DNA of 64,000 nucleotides. Origin: Pseudobdellovibrionaceae bacterium (lineage in GTDB: Bacteria; Bdellovibrionota; Bdellovibrionia; Bdellovibrionales; Bdellovibrionaceae). The position numbers were made by a program, and so were the translations under genes. The DNA is taken from NCBI GenBank assembly GCA_019637955.1, contig JAHBUS010000005.1:62001-126000 (forward strand), given 5' to 3'. Under the pieces are notes generated by a model. That model ran no database searches, was not told the origin of the DNA, and was given only the letters and a program-made list of their open reading frames with translations. Of this stretch, positions 51,029 through 60,819 are shown piece after piece; position 1 is the stretch's first letter, and the number at the start of each line of letters is the position of its first letter.

Positions 51029-51814
51029 TCAATAGGTAAATGAAAACAAAAACGAGAGGACAAAGTCGATCACGATGATCGCCACCGATGATGTCACGAC
51101 ACTCCTCGTTGTTGCCGCGCCCACACCCTCGGCTCCCGACTGACAGCGAAAGCCAAAATAGCAACTGACGAGCGGAATCACGGCGCCGAAGCAAGCGCCT
51201 TTGATTCCGGCAAAGAGGAGATCTTGAAACGAAACAAACCGTCGCATGGCCGTGAGGAACAGGGCGGGCGTAAATCCCAGGTAAAATTCGCTGACGAGCT
51301 GGGCGGCCCACAGACAAACCAAACTCGCCAGAAGCGTGAGAATCGTCGCGCCGAGGACGCACGCGATGAGACGTGGAACGACCAAGAATTGAACCGGTCG
51401 GATCCCGAGCATTTGCAGCGCCTCAATTTGCTCGGTGATTTTCATCGTTCCCACTTCGGCGGTCATGCCCGCCCCCACGCGTGACGTGAGAAGCAGCGCC
51501 GTCACCACGGCGGCCAGCTCGCGCAAGATCAGCATCGAAGCAAAGCCCGGGACCATCGAGTCGTTCTGAATGACCATCTTCATGTGGAACGAGCTCTCCA
51601 GAATCGTGACCATCGCCGCAAAACAGACGCAGAAAAGCACGATCGGAAGACTTTGGTTGGCCACGAAATGCAACTGGCGGAGCCAATCGCGCCAGCGGAA
51701 AGGCGGCCGCAGCATTTCGCTCATCGTTTCGGCGACCAGAACGATGAACTCACTCACCGCCTTCGACCCCACGGTGAGACCGCCGCCCAGTTTTTCGAGT
51801 GCCGCAACCATCAT
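51029..51814 (-). CDS. mlaE: MlaE-type lipid transport permease, second copy
   Basis: 261 residues with five or six membrane helices. The conserved MlaE core is visible: GFASMLILRELAAVVTALLL, SRVGAGMTAEVGTMKITEQI, EALQMLGIRPVQFLVVPR. ATG at 51814 overlaps the first permease's stop by 4 bp. It differs clearly from that copy (51811-52590) and may form a heterodimer with it. It lies 67 bp upstream of mlaD. Confidence 0.9.
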   Translation of the reverse strand: MMVAALEKLGGGLTVGSKAVSEFIVLVAETMSEMLRPPFRWRDWLRQLHFVANQSLPIVLFCVCFAAMVTILESSFHMKMVIQNDSMVPGFASMLILRELAAVVTALLLTSRVGAGMTAEVGTMKITEQIEALQMLGIRPVQFLVVPRLIACVLGATILTLLASLVCLWAAQLVSEFYLGFTPALFLTAMRRFVSFQDLLFAGIKGACFGAVIPLVSCYFGFRCQSGAEGVGAATTRSVVTSSVAIIVIDFVLSFLFSFTY

Positions 51815-52590
51815 TGTGCCCCCAAAACGACGCGAACGGTGATGTCGCTCAAAAAGCTCGTCAACCAATCGAAAATCACGATGCAAACCATGGTCGACAC
51901 CGCGGTTTTAACAACGGCTTGGCCAACGCCCTTGGCGCCGCCCGTGGCCGTGAAGCCTTTATAAGTGCAGATGGTCGCTAGAACCAAGGCGAAGACGAAA
52001 CATTTGACGATTCCATTGAGCACAGAAGGCAGGGTGACGATCGTGGGGATGTGGCGCAAGTACTCCTCAAAGTTCACCCCCGCAAAGGCCGCGCCCATGA
52101 TCATGCCGCCAAAGATGGACATGATCAGCCCGAGAGTCAGCAAGAAGAAGCTCGAGACCACGATGCCCAAGAATCGCGGGAGAATCATCTCTTGAAGCGG
52201 GTCCGCGCCCAGACAGCGAATGGCATCAATCTGTTCGGTCACCCGCATGGTTCCGAGTTCGGCCGAAGTGAACGCGCCGACTTTACCCGAGAGCATGAAG
52301 GCGATGAGTAAAGGACCGACTTCACGCACGGTCGCCGAAGTCGCCAGCCCGCCTAAAAAGCCAAGCGCGCCAAATTCCTTCATTTGCAATGCGAACTGCA
52401 CGGTCATGATCGCGCCGACGAAAAATCCGGCCATTCCGGTCGTCGACACGCTCTGCACGGTGACTTTCCACACTTGATCGAAAAAATCGACGCGGCGGCA
52501 GGGCTTACGGATCAGCGTGCGCATGATGTCTTTAAAGAAAAGAACGCAGCCTCCGATGTCGGTCAAGAGGGAGCTCGCCACTTTCGTCAC
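51811..52590 (-). CDS. mlaE: MlaE-type lipid transport permease, first copy
   Basis: 259 residues. The MlaE signature GLATSATVREVGPLLIAFML, GKVGAFTSAELGTMRVTEQI, DAIRCLGADPLQEMILPR is intact, with hydrophobic segments around 50-75, 90-110, 145-180, 195-220 and 230-250. It overlaps the ATPase gene upstream and the second permease downstream by 4 bp each. In homologous systems MlaE dimers form the membrane channel on which MlaF acts. Confidence 0.92.
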   Translation of the reverse strand: MTKVASSLLTDIGGCVLFFKDIMRTLIRKPCRRVDFFDQVWKVTVQSVSTTGMAGFFVGAIMTVQFALQMKEFGALGFLGGLATSATVREVGPLLIAFMLSGKVGAFTSAELGTMRVTEQIDAIRCLGADPLQEMILPRFLGIVVSSFFLLTLGLIMSIFGGMIMGAAFAGVNFEEYLRHIPTIVTLPSVLNGIVKCFVFALVLATICTYKGFTATGGAKGVGQAVVKTAVSTMVCIVIFDWLTSFLSDITVRVVLGAQ

Positions 52591-53315
52591 GCCAGCACCT
52601 CCGCCAGGAAATCACGCACGAGCGGAACCTGGGATTTTTTGAGCTCGCCCGGCGTGCCTTGATCGACGATTTGACCCTGATCGAGAACCAGAATTCGGTC
52701 CGCGATCGAAAGGGCGCAGTTCATGTCGTGCGAAACGACGATGGATGTGGTTTTGAGTTTTCGCGACAACTCTTGAATCAGCTGATTCACCGCCGTTGTC
52801 GTCACGGGATCAAGGCCCGTCGTGGGCTCATCAAAGAGAAGGACTTGCGGGCGCAAGGCGACGGTGCGCGCGAGCGACACGCGCTTTTGCATTCCGTAGG
52901 AAAGCTGCGGCGGATATTTCTCTTCGACTCCCGCGAGGTGAACGGCGCCCAGGGCCTCGCGCACGCGCTCGCGGATTTGGTCTTCGGGAAGTTTTTCGAG
53001 ACGCCGCAGACCAAACGCGATGTTGTCAAACACGGTGAACGAGTCGAAAAGCGCCGGCTGCTGAAAGACCATGCCGACCTTGCGGCGCACGCGTAGATAC
53101 TCGTCTTCTGAAAAACGCGAGGTCTCTTCGCCATCGATCCAGATCTCGCCGCCATCGGGCCGCATGAGGCCGACAAGATTTTTGAGCAGAACAGATTTAC
53201 CGGTGCCGGACGTCCCGAGAATAAAGAGAATTTCGCCTTGGGCGATCGCGAAACTCACCCCTTTGAGCACGGTGCGGGTTCCGAATGTCTTCACGAGATT
53301 TTTAAACTCGATCAT
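52587..53315 (-). CDS. mlaF: MlaF-type lipid transport ATPase, second gene of the operon
   Basis: 242 residues. ABC ATPase with Walker A GTSGTGKSVLLKNLVGL, signature LSYGMQKRVSLAR (the usual Gly-Gly replaced by Tyr-Gly), Walker B VLLFDEPTTGLDPVT and the H-loop VVSHDM. GTSGTGKS and the Y-G-MQKR signature are typical of MlaF. It overlaps the preceding ATPase and the following permease by 4 bp. Start ATG at 53315. Confidence 0.92.
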   Translation of the reverse strand: MIEFKNLVKTFGTRTVLKGVSFAIAQGEILFILGTSGTGKSVLLKNLVGLMRPDGGEIWIDGEETSRFSEDEYLRVRRKVGMVFQQPALFDSFTVFDNIAFGLRRLEKLPEDQIRERVREALGAVHLAGVEEKYPPQLSYGMQKRVSLARTVALRPQVLLFDEPTTGLDPVTTTAVNQLIQELSRKLKTTSIVVSHDMNCALSIADRILVLDQGQIVDQGTPGELKKSQVPLVRDFLAEVLA

Positions 53316-54055
53316 GGCGACACCTCACCACGCAGAAACGCGCGGATCTTTGGATTTTTGGTTTCCCGCGCCTGCTCCGGAGTTCCGAGATCAAAGACCT
53401 CGCGGTCGCCGACATACCAAACCCGATGGCCGACTTGAAACGCCCGTGCCATTTCGTTAGTCACGACCACGATCGTGGCCTTTTTCTTTTCTTGAAGATC
53501 GATGATGAGGTCGATAATTTTGCGGCTCGTGATCGGATCCAAGCCCGCGGTGGGATCATCATAAAAAAGAAAATCCGGGTTCAAAGCTTGCGCCCGTGCG
53601 ATGCCCAAACGCTTCTGCATTCCCCCGCTCATTTCGTCAGGATAAAGATCTTTTGCATGAAGAATCCCGACAGATTCCAATCCTTTAACGACGAGCGTCT
53701 CAATTTCTTGTTCGCTTTGCTTTGTCACTTCGCGCAATGGAAAAGCGATGTTTTCACCCACGTGCAAAGAATCGAAAAGTGCGTTCTTCTGAAACAGCAT
53801 TCCCATTCGGCATCGCAGCTTTTGTCTTTGTTCGTGGGAAAGTTTGTGGAAATCCGCGCCCTCGATCTCCACTCGACCCCGGCTTGCGACCAAAAGACCC
53901 GCCATAATTTTAAGCAAAGTGGATTTGCCCTGACCACTGGGCCCGACGATGGCGATTCTTTCCCCGTTCTCCACAGACAAGTCCACAGAGTTGAGTATTT
54001 GTTCGGCTCCAAACGAGTGAGAGACCGAGTGCAATTGCAGGGCAGGTAACGCCAC
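53312..54055 (-). CDS. mlaF: MlaF-type ATPase, first gene of the operon
   Basis: 247 residues. Walker A VGPSGQGKSTLLKIMAGLL, signature MSGGMQKRLGIARA, Walker B FLFYDDPTAGLDPIT (Asp-Asp in place of Asp-Glu at the catalytic position) and VVTNEM where most ATPases have a His in the H-loop. The changed Walker B and missing H-loop His suggest reduced hydrolysis; it might be the less active partner of a heterodimer with the next ATPase. Start is GTG at 54055. It begins the operon, divergent from mdh. Confidence 0.85.
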   Translation of the reverse strand: MALPALQLHSVSHSFGAEQILNSVDLSVENGERIAIVGPSGQGKSTLLKIMAGLLVASRGRVEIEGADFHKLSHEQRQKLRCRMGMLFQKNALFDSLHVGENIAFPLREVTKQSEQEIETLVVKGLESVGILHAKDLYPDEMSGGMQKRLGIARAQALNPDFLFYDDPTAGLDPITSRKIIDLIIDLQEKKKATIVVVTNEMARAFQVGHRVWYVGDREVFDLGTPEQARETKNPKIRAFLRGEVSP

Positions 54056-54183
54056 GCTCTACGCCTTCTTTCAGCGATTTCAGGACCATGACTTGTCTAA
54101 CCCTATGATTTAAGTTTGAATGTCGCCGTTAACGCAAGCAGTTTTACACCGTCGCACCCGAGGTGCGCCACTGGGGAGAAATC

Positions 54184-55128
54184 ATGTCACACAAACGCAA
54201 AAAAATCGCAGTCATCGGAGCTGGTTTTGTCGGCTCCACTTGTGCTCACTGGGCCGCTTCGAAAGAGCTCGGCGATGTCGTTGTTTTGGATATCAACGAC
54301 GGCGCGGCCAAAGGAAAATCGCTCGACTTGGCTCAAGCGGGTCCTGTTTATAAATTCGATTCGAACGTCATGGGCACCGCCGACTACAAAGACATCGCGG
54401 ATTCCGACGTCGTGATCCTGACGGCCGGCATGCCCCGCAAACCCGGCATGAGCCGTGACGACTTGATCGGCATCAACGCCAAAATCGTCAAAGATTGCTG
54501 CGATGGAATCAAAAAGCACGCTCCGAACTCGATCGTCATCGTGGTCTGCAACCCGATGGACGCCATGGCCGTGCACGCAAAACGTTGCCTGGGCTTTCCC
54601 CGTGAGCGCGTGATCGGCATGGGCGGCGCTTTGGATTCTTCGCGCTTCCGCACTTTCATCGCTGAAGAACTCAAAGTTTCGGTGAAAGATGTCACCGGTA
54701 TCGTGATCGGCAACCACGGCGATGCGATGGTTCCGCTCCCCCGCTTGGCCACCGTTGGCGGCGTTCCCCTCACCGAGATGATGAGCGCCGAAAAAATCAA
54801 CGCGATCGTCGCGCGCACCAAATCGGCGGGCGCTGAGATCGGCGGGCTCTTGAAAACCGGTTCGGCCTATTACGCTCCTTCGGCGGGCGCGGTCGAAATG
54901 GCCGAAGCGATCCTCAAAGACCAAAAACGTCTGATCCCTTGCGCGATCGAGCTCAACGGTGAATACGGCGTCAAAGGCATGTTCGTGGGCGTTGTCGCGA
55001 AACTGGGCGGCAAGGGTCTCGAAGAAATCGTCAGCGTGAAACTGAACGCGGACGAGCAAGCTGAGTTCGAAAAATCGGTGGCGGCGGTGAAGAGCCTCGT
55101 CGACGGTCTGAACGCTGTTCAAGCTTAA
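54184..55128 (+). CDS. mdh: Malate dehydrogenase (LDH-like type)
   Basis: TCA-cycle enzyme oxidising malate to oxaloacetate with NAD. 314 residues. [20 protein letters not shown] binds [42 protein letters not shown] (substrate Arg) and [15 protein letters not shown] (catalytic His) are diagnostic of the malate-specific group. ATG at 54184 follows GGGGAG. A TATGAT -10-like hexamer at 54104-54109 lacks a good -35. mdh, sucC and sucD run together. Confidence 0.96.
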   Translation: MSHKRKKIAVIGAGFVGSTCAHWAASKELGDVVVLDINDGAAKGKSLDLAQAGPVYKFDSNVMGTADYKDIADSDVVILTAGMPRKPGMSRDDLIGINAKIVKDCCDGIKKHAPNSIVIVVCNPMDAMAVHAKRCLGFPRERVIGMGGALDSSRFRTFIAEELKVSVKDVTGIVIGNHGDAMVPLPRLATVGGVPLTEMMSAEKINAIVARTKSAGAEIGGLLKTGSAYYAPSAGAVEMAEAILKDQKRLIPCAIELNGEYGVKGMFVGVVAKLGGKGLEEIVSVKLNADEQAEFEKSVAAVKSLVDGLNAVQA

Positions 55129-55150
55129 TTCCAATTTCAAATCTTAGATC

Positions 55151-55177
55151 CCGCGGCTTTCGGCCGCGGTCTTTTCA
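55151..55177 (+). terminator. Possible partial terminator between mdh and sucC
   Basis: CCGCGGC-TTTCG-GCCGCGG followed by TCTTTTC. The 7-bp stem is strong but the U tract is short, so attenuation is likelier than full stop. Confidence 0.45.
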
Positions 55178-55199
55178 GAAGTCTCTCGAAAGGTTAAAC

Positions 55200-56366
55200 A
55201 TGAACATTCATGAGTATCAGGCGAAGGAAGTCATTCGCCGTTATGGTGTGGCGACGCTGAAGGGCCAAATCGCCTCTTCTCCCGAAGAAGCGGTCCGTGC
55301 GGCCCAAAACATCGGTGGCAGCGTTTGGGTCGTGAAAGCCCAAATCCACGCCGGTGGTCGCGGCAAAGGCGGCGGCGTTAAGGTGGCCAAATCGTTAGAT
55401 GAAGTGCGCGACTACGCGACAAAAATTTTGGGTATGCAGCTCATCACGCACCAAACGGGCCCCGAGGGCAAAGAAGTGCAAAAGGTCTATATCGAACAGG
55501 GCTGCAATATCGCGAAAGAGTACTACGTCGCCGTTTTGATCGACCGTGAAACCGGCCGTCCCGCGATGATGGCTTCGAGCGAAGGCGGCATGGACATCGA
55601 AGAAGTGGCCGCTCACAATCCCGATGCAATCAAAAAAGTCGACATCGATCCCGTTGTCGGCCTGGCGGCTTTTCAAGCCCGTGAACTCGCGTTCGCCATC
55701 GGCATTCCGAACGAAAATATCAACAAAGCCGTCGCTTTCATGCAGTCGCTTTACAAAGCTTTTGCGGACAAAGACTGCTCGATCGCCGAGATCAACCCTC
55801 TCGTGCTCACCAAAGAAGGCGACATCTTGGCTCTGGATGCCAAAATGAATTTCGATTCGAACGCCCTCTTCCGTCAAAAAGACATTCTTGAGTACCGAGA
55901 TCTCACCGAAGAAGAGCCCACCGAGATCGAAGCGTCGAAATACGACCTCGCGTTCATCAAACTGGATGGCAATATTGGCTGTTTGGTCAATGGTGCGGGT
56001 CTGGCGATGTCGACTCTGGATATCATCAAGCTCAACGGCGCCATGCCCGCGAACTTCTTGGACGTCGGCGGCGGCGCGAACAAAGAAAAAGTCACCGCGG
56101 CTTTCAAAATTATTCTCAAAGATCCGAACGTGAAGGCGATCCTCGTCAATATTTTCGGCGGAATCATGAAGTGCGACATCATCGCGGATGGCGTGATCTC
56201 GGCATCGAAGGAAGTCGGACTCAAAGTTCCTCTCGTGGTTCGCCTCGAAGGCACGAACGTGGATCTCGGCAAGAAGATGCTGCGTGAAAGCGGTTTGAAC
56301 ATCACTCCGGCCGATGATTTGGCCGATGCGGCCCAAAAAGTCGTCGCTGCGATCAAGGGGAAATAA
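55200..56366 (+). CDS. sucC: Succinyl-CoA synthetase beta subunit
   Basis: ATP-grasp subunit of the TCA enzyme that makes ATP or GTP from succinyl-CoA. 388 residues, the usual length. [16 protein letters not shown] at the start, [20 protein letters not shown] (nucleotide site), [14 protein letters not shown], and [19 protein letters not shown] near residue 285. An AGGTTAAAC ribosome site precedes ATG at 55200. One base separates its stop from the sucD start region. Confidence 0.97.
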   Translation: MNIHEYQAKEVIRRYGVATLKGQIASSPEEAVRAAQNIGGSVWVVKAQIHAGGRGKGGGVKVAKSLDEVRDYATKILGMQLITHQTGPEGKEVQKVYIEQGCNIAKEYYVAVLIDRETGRPAMMASSEGGMDIEEVAAHNPDAIKKVDIDPVVGLAAFQARELAFAIGIPNENINKAVAFMQSLYKAFADKDCSIAEINPLVLTKEGDILALDAKMNFDSNALFRQKDILEYRDLTEEEPTEIEASKYDLAFIKLDGNIGCLVNGAGLAMSTLDIIKLNGAMPANFLDVGGGANKEKVTAAFKIILKDPNVKAILVNIFGGIMKCDIIADGVISASKEVGLKVPLVVRLEGTNVDLGKKMLRESGLNITPADDLADAAQKVVAAIKGK

Positions 56367-56367
56367 A

Positions 56368-57237
56368 ATGGCGATTCTGATTAATAAAGACACTCGCGTT
56401 ATCACTCAGGGAATCACGGGCGCTCAAGGCTCGTTTCACACCGAACAAAGCATCGCTTACGGCTCGAAGTTCGTTGGCGGCGTGACGCCCGGAAAAGGTG
56501 GGACCACGCACCTGAACCTCCCTGTTTTCAACACGGTAAAAGATGCGAAACACAAAACAGGCGCCAACGTCTCGATGGTTTTCGTTCCGCCGCCGTTCGC
56601 GGCGGATTCGATCATGGAAGCGGTGGATGCCGATTTGGATCTCGTGATCTGCATCACCGAAGGCATTCCCGTCATGGACATGGTCCGCGTGAAATCCTTT
56701 ATGAAAGGCCGCCGGACTCGTTTGATCGGACCCAACTGCCCCGGCGTGATCACGCCTGGCCAATGTAAAATCGGCATCATGCCCGGCGCGATCCACAAAC
56801 CCGGCCGCATTGGCGTCGTTTCGAAATCGGGAACCTTGACCTACGAAGCGGTTCACCAGCTCACCCAATTGGGCTTGGGACAGTCCACTTGCGTCGGTAT
56901 CGGCGGTGACCCCGTCAACGGCACCAGCTTCATCGACGTTTTGGATTTGTTCCAAAAAGATCCCGATACTGATGGCGTCATCATGATCGGCGAAATTGGC
57001 GGTTCGGCCGAGGAAGACGCGGCTGAATGGATCAAGTCGAACTTCAAGAAACCCATCGCCGCGTTCATCGCGGGCGCTTCGGCGCCTCCCGGAAAACGCA
57101 TGGGCCACGCCGGTGCGATCATCAGCGGCGGCAAAGGCACGGCTGAAGCCAAATTCAAGGCTTTGCAGGCGGCCGGCGTGACCATCTCGCGCTCTCCCGC
57201 CGAAATGGGTAAAACTTTGAAATCGCTCTTGAAATAA
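56368..57237 (+). CDS. sucD: Succinyl-CoA synthetase alpha subunit
   Basis: CoA-binding subunit carrying the phospho-His. 289 residues. [40 protein letters not shown], and [20 protein letters not shown] with the active His. ATG at 56368 follows AAGGGGAAAT and begins one base after the sucC stop. Forms the alpha2beta2 enzyme with SucC. Confidence 0.97.
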   Translation: MAILINKDTRVITQGITGAQGSFHTEQSIAYGSKFVGGVTPGKGGTTHLNLPVFNTVKDAKHKTGANVSMVFVPPPFAADSIMEAVDADLDLVICITEGIPVMDMVRVKSFMKGRRTRLIGPNCPGVITPGQCKIGIMPGAIHKPGRIGVVSKSGTLTYEAVHQLTQLGLGQSTCVGIGGDPVNGTSFIDVLDLFQKDPDTDGVIMIGEIGGSAEEDAAEWIKSNFKKPIAAFIAGASAPPGKRMGHAGAIISGGKGTAEAKFKALQAAGVTISRSPAEMGKTLKSLLK

Positions 57238-57258
57238 GCAAGAAAACCGAATACCAGT

Positions 57259-57278
57259 GGGGCTCTTAAAAAGCCCCC
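57259..57278 (+). other. Hairpin just before the ndk ribosome site
   Basis: GGGGCT-CTTAAAA-AGCCCC ends one or two bases before the AAGGAG of ndk. It has no T run and could modulate translation or limit readthrough from sucD. Confidence 0.4.
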
Positions 57279-57290
57279 AAGGAGTTATCA

Positions 57291-57716
57291 ATGGCTAAAG
57301 AAATGACTTTCTCGATCATTAAGCCCAACGCCGTTAAAAAAGGCGTTATCGGCGACATCATCAACCACTTCGAAACCAACGGCCTGCAAATCGCAGCGGC
57401 GAAGCTGGGCTTCATGTCGAAAGACAAATGCGAGCTCTTCTATGCTGAACACAAAGAGCGTCCCTTCTTTGGCGAACTCGTTTCGTTCATGACCTCGGGT
57501 CCCGTCGTGATGATGGTTCTCGCGGGTGAAGGCGCGGTTTTGAAAAATCGCGAGCTCATGGGCGCGACTGATCCCAAAAAAGCCAATGCCGGCACCATCC
57601 GCGCAAAACACGGCGACAGCATGGGCGAAAACGCGGTTCACGGTTCGGATTCTCCCGAGTCGGCAAAACGCGAAATTGCGATCTTTTTTGATAAGCACGA
57701 AATCGCGAACATGTAG
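57291..57716 (+). CDS. ndk: Nucleoside diphosphate kinase
   Basis: Transfers gamma-phosphate between nucleoside triphosphates and diphosphates. 141 residues, constant length. [18 protein letters not shown] at the N terminus and the active-site His in [16 protein letters not shown] are intact. AAGGAG lies 7 bp before ATG at 57291. Continues the TCA/energy group; ended by a strong terminator. Confidence 0.98.
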   Translation: MAKEMTFSIIKPNAVKKGVIGDIINHFETNGLQIAAAKLGFMSKDKCELFYAEHKERPFFGELVSFMTSGPVVMMVLAGEGAVLKNRELMGATDPKKANAGTIRAKHGDSMGENAVHGSDSPESAKREIAIFFDKHEIANM

Positions 57717-57747
57717 TAAGATCGTCTTCAAGCAAGACCATCTGATG

Positions 57748-57776
57748 AAAGGCGGCCTTTGGGCTGCCTTTTTTTA
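57748..57776 (+). terminator. Intrinsic terminator after ndk
   Basis: AAAGGCGGCC-TTTG-GGCTGCCTTT followed by TTTTT, a 10-bp stem with one G-T pair. Confidence 0.85.
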
Positions 57777-57787
57777 TCCGGAGACCG

Positions 57788-58927
57788 ATGAAAAAGGGCG
57801 ACCGCGTTCCCGTGACCATCGAAAAAATGAGCCTGCATGGCGGCGGTGTCGCTCGTGTGGATGGATTTGTTTTATTCGTGGATTTTGCGGCCCCGGGTGA
57901 TCGACTCCTGGTCGAAGTGATCGAGGTGAAGAAAAATCACGGCTTCGCCCGCATCGTCGAAGTGGCCTCGGCCTCGAGCGAACGCAAAGATCCGCCATGT
58001 CCCGTTTTTGGCGAGTGCGGTGGCTGCAATTGGCAACACCTGGCCGACGAGCGCCAAATTCACTGGAAGCAGACTCTCGTGCAAGAGGCGCTCGCCAAAG
58101 CGGGACGCACGCCTCAGAACTTTTTGCCGATCGTCCAAAGTCCCCAGGCCTTTCGATACCGCAACCGCATCCAGCTCAAAAAACGCGGGCACGAGGTCGG
58201 GTATTTTGCCTCGGGTAGCCACCGACTGGTTCCCATTAAAGACTGTCCGCTGGCGGAAGACGCTTTGGTGCCGGCAATCTCCGCGCTCGCGTCTCAGGCT
58301 CCCCGTCCCCAACGTGACGAAGATTTCGAGACTTGGGAAATCTCGCTGACCTCCAGCCACCAACCGCAAATCAAACCCTTGAATCAACGCGATCTCGCCT
58401 TCTCTCAAGTGAATCGATTTGTGAATGAGCTTTTGATCAAAGAAGTTCTTGCTTGGGCCGATGAATCGAAGTTCGACGTCTTTTGGGATCTGTACTCCGG
58501 CGCCGGCAATTTCACCTTTCCGATGATCGCACGGTTTCCTCAATCTTCGGGTCTTGGGGTGGAGCTTTCGTCGTCGTCGATTCAAGAGGCGCAAACGCAG
58601 ACTCAGCGACTCAGAATTTCGCCCAAAAAGCTCGAATTTTACCGCAGCGACGTGGCGCTTTTTCTGAAACGACGCGCACCTCCCGAAGGTTCGCTCATTC
58701 TTTTGGACCCGCCGCGCGCGGGGCTTGATGAATCGGTCGTCGAAGCCCTGGCCCATAGCCGGGCTCAAACTCTTCTGTACATCAGCTGCAACCCCATGAG
58801 CCTCGCTCGCGACCTCTCTCGCCTTGAAACCAAAGCACCGGGCCGCTGGACCCTGACGCGCGCACGTCTCTTTGACATGTTTCCGCAAACCGATCACGTC
58901 GAAACCCTGGTCGAACTCAAGCGTTGA
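57788..58927 (+). CDS. rlmD: RlmD/TrmA-family RNA uracil-5 methyltransferase
   Basis: 379 residues. An N-terminal TRAM-like RNA-binding domain (VPVTIEKMSLHGGGVARVDG), a 4Fe-4S motif CPVFGECGGCNWQHL, the SAM site DLYSGAGNFTFPM, the LLDPPRAGLDESVVEAL segment and the catalytic Cys in LLYISCNPMSLARDL. The Fe-S motif favours RlmD/RumA-type enzymes (m5U in 23S rRNA) over TrmA. ATG at 57788 comes just after the ndk terminator; GGAG lies nearby. Confidence 0.93.
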   Translation: MKKGDRVPVTIEKMSLHGGGVARVDGFVLFVDFAAPGDRLLVEVIEVKKNHGFARIVEVASASSERKDPPCPVFGECGGCNWQHLADERQIHWKQTLVQEALAKAGRTPQNFLPIVQSPQAFRYRNRIQLKKRGHEVGYFASGSHRLVPIKDCPLAEDALVPAISALASQAPRPQRDEDFETWEISLTSSHQPQIKPLNQRDLAFSQVNRFVNELLIKEVLAWADESKFDVFWDLYSGAGNFTFPMIARFPQSSGLGVELSSSSIQEAQTQTQRLRISPKKLEFYRSDVALFLKRRAPPEGSLILLDPPRAGLDESVVEALAHSRAQTLLYISCNPMSLARDLSRLETKAPGRWTLTRARLFDMFPQTDHVETLVELKR

Positions 58928-58957
58928 CTCGGCTTTCTCGGGTGTTAACCTCTGAAT

Positions 58958-59710
58958 ATGCTAAGGGTTTCTCTGTTTCTAGCGCTGTCTTTGAGCCTTG
59001 CGGCTTGCACGAATCTGGGTGCACGCGATCCCGAACAAGCGGAGCTGCATCTGCGCGTCGGCTCTTCTTTGCTTGAAAATGGCAGCTACCCCCAGGCGCT
59101 TTCGGAACTTCTCCATGCCGAGAAGCTCGATCCCGAAAATGCTCTGGTGCAAAACAATCTGGGCCTCGTTTATTTCGCCCGCGAACGAAACGACCTCGCC
59201 GAAAAACACATCCGCCGGGCCATTTCGCTGGATCCAAATTTCACCGAAGCCAAAAACAATCTGGGCCGCGTTCTGACCGAGAAAAAACAGTACGAAGACG
59301 CGCGAAAAATTCTGACCGGAGCTTTGCAGGATCTGACTTTTGTTTCGCCCGAAAAAATCCATCTAAATCTTGGATACTTGGATTTCAAACAGGGCCAGTA
59401 CCGAAGCGCAAAAACGCAGCTCCTCAAAGCCATCGAGTTTCAACGCTCAAACTGCATGGCGCAAACTCTGTACGGGCGCACTCTGTACGAGCTCAAAGAC
59501 TTCACGGGCGCCGCCTCAAGCCTCGATCGCGCCATCGGTTTTTGCCAGCGCAACTCCCCCGACGAGGCTCAGTATTACAGCGCTTTGTCTTATTATCAAA
59601 TTGGCGAGACCCGTAAAGCTGAGGTTCGCTTAGAAGAGATCATCAAATTGTATTCGAGCGGCAAATACTATGACCGCGCCCGCTCGATGCTGGAAACCAT
59701 GAGAAAGTAA
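58958..59710 (+). CDS. TPR-repeat lipoprotein, PilF/PilW-like
   Basis: 250 residues. A signal with lipobox SLSLAACTN (Cys about 17) makes it a lipoprotein. At least five tetratricopeptide-type repeats follow ([60 protein letters not shown] and others). The general plan resembles PilF/PilW, which helps assemble type IV pilus secretins in the outer membrane. No pilus gene is adjacent, and it is followed 2 bp later by a RodZ-like gene, so the assignment is tentative. Confidence 0.75.
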   Translation: MLRVSLFLALSLSLAACTNLGARDPEQAELHLRVGSSLLENGSYPQALSELLHAEKLDPENALVQNNLGLVYFARERNDLAEKHIRRAISLDPNFTEAKNNLGRVLTEKKQYEDARKILTGALQDLTFVSPEKIHLNLGYLDFKQGQYRSAKTQLLKAIEFQRSNCMAQTLYGRTLYELKDFTGAASSLDRAIGFCQRNSPDEAQYYSALSYYQIGETRKAEVRLEEIIKLYSSGKYYDRARSMLETMRK

Positions 59711-59712
59711 CT

Positions 59713-60819
59713 ATGAGCAAACTCGGACAGTTTCTAAAAAATGAGCGTGAAAAAAAAGGCCTCTCTCTGCACGAGATCGGCCTGTCGCTAAAGATCAATC
59801 CGAAGATTCTCTCGGCGCTCGAAGATGGTCAAAAAGACGCTCTGCCCGCGAAAACTTTCTTGCGCGGATTCGTCAAGTCCTACGCTCAGTACTTGCGCCT
59901 GAGCACGGACGAAGCCCTCCGACTTTTCAATGAGGAGTACGGTACAAAGCCCGAAGACAACCGTCCTCCGATCGCGGGCGGCCCCGGTGAAACCGACGCC
60001 CCTCCGGTTACCGTGATCAAACCCCGCCCTTCTGAAGAGAGCTCCGGATCGCAGAAACAGAACAAAATCTTTCTCATTGGCGGCGGTATTCTTTTGTTCA
60101 TCCTCGTCGTCTTTGTCGCGAAGATGGTCGACAAGTACCAAAAAGAACGCGTGACCCGTCCTTTGCCGATCGAAACCGTCGGCGCGCCCGCCGAGGAGCC
60201 CACACCGGTGCCTGAGGGTGCTGAACCCGCCGTGGCTGTGGACGCGGCAACGGGTGAAACGCTGATGACTCCCGCAACCGGTGCGGCCGTCGTCGGTGCC
60301 GCCTCTTCACCGACGCCAGCGATGAGCCCAACGCCCGCGGCCACTCCGGCTCCGACGGCAACGCCAACTCCGGCACCCACGGCGACTCCCCGACCGATCG
60401 CCACGCCGACTCCAACTCCGAAACCGTCGCCGACGCCCAGTCCGACGCCCAGTCCGACGCCGGTCGCAACGCCTTCGCCGACGCCGAAACCCACCGCCAC
60501 TCCGAGGCCGTCGCCAACAGCAACACCGACGCCCGCACCAACGGCTTCGCCCACGCCGATCCCCGAGGCGACTCCCGAGGTTCGACCCACGGAAGTCATT
60601 ATCGAGGCTTTGAACAAAGTTTCGGTGAAATACACTCTCGGTGACGGCCGATCGCAAACAATCGAGCTCGGCGCCGATAAGTTGCACACGATTCGCGCCA
60701 AAGGAACCATCATGCTGGAACTCAGCGATGGCGGTGCGGTCAACTTGATCGTCAACGGACGTGATCGTGGCGTTCCGGGTTCGATCGGCCAACCTTTGAA
60801 ACTCAATCTTCCCAAGTGA
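59713..60819 (+). CDS. rodZ: RodZ-like membrane protein with Thr/Pro-rich stalk
   Basis: 368 residues. The cytoplasmic HTH_25 domain ([55 protein letters not shown]) binds MreB in RodZ proteins. One membrane segment (about 118-138, [20 protein letters not shown]). An extracytoplasmic stalk of alternating Thr-Pro, Ala and Lys (about 200-287) follows, then a C-terminal beta domain (about 290-368, [20 protein letters not shown]) like DUF4115. It should link MreB to the elongation machinery. ATG at 59713 starts 2 bp after the TPR gene. mreB is not in the window. Confidence 0.88.
   Translation: MSKLGQFLKNEREKKGLSLHEIGLSLKINPKILSALEDGQKDALPAKTFLRGFVKSYAQYLRLSTDEALRLFNEEYGTKPEDNRPPIAGGPGETDAPPVTVIKPRPSEESSGSQKQNKIFLIGGGILLFILVVFVAKMVDKYQKERVTRPLPIETVGAPAEEPTPVPEGAEPAVAVDAATGETLMTPATGAAVVGAASSPTPAMSPTPAATPAPTATPTPAPTATPRPIATPTPTPKPSPTPSPTPSPTPVATPSPTPKPTATPRPSPTATPTPAPTASPTPIPEATPEVRPTEVIIEALNKVSVKYTLGDGRSQTIELGADKLHTIRAKGTIMLELSDGGAVNLIVNGRDRGVPGSIGQPLKLNLPK
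60310..60580 (+). repeat. Degenerate repeat encoding a Thr-Pro-rich stalk
   Basis: Repeated 6- and 12-base units of the type ACGCCGAC/GGCACC encode TPTP, TPAP, TPSP and TPKP motifs for about 88 residues within the RodZ-like gene. Such tandem arrays vary in length between strains by slippage. Confidence 0.8.

Noticed and set aside
60310-60580. Tandem repeat considered as a CRISPR-like or intergenic repeat array
   Set aside because: It is in frame within the RodZ-like gene, codes for Thr-Pro motifs, and has no spacers.
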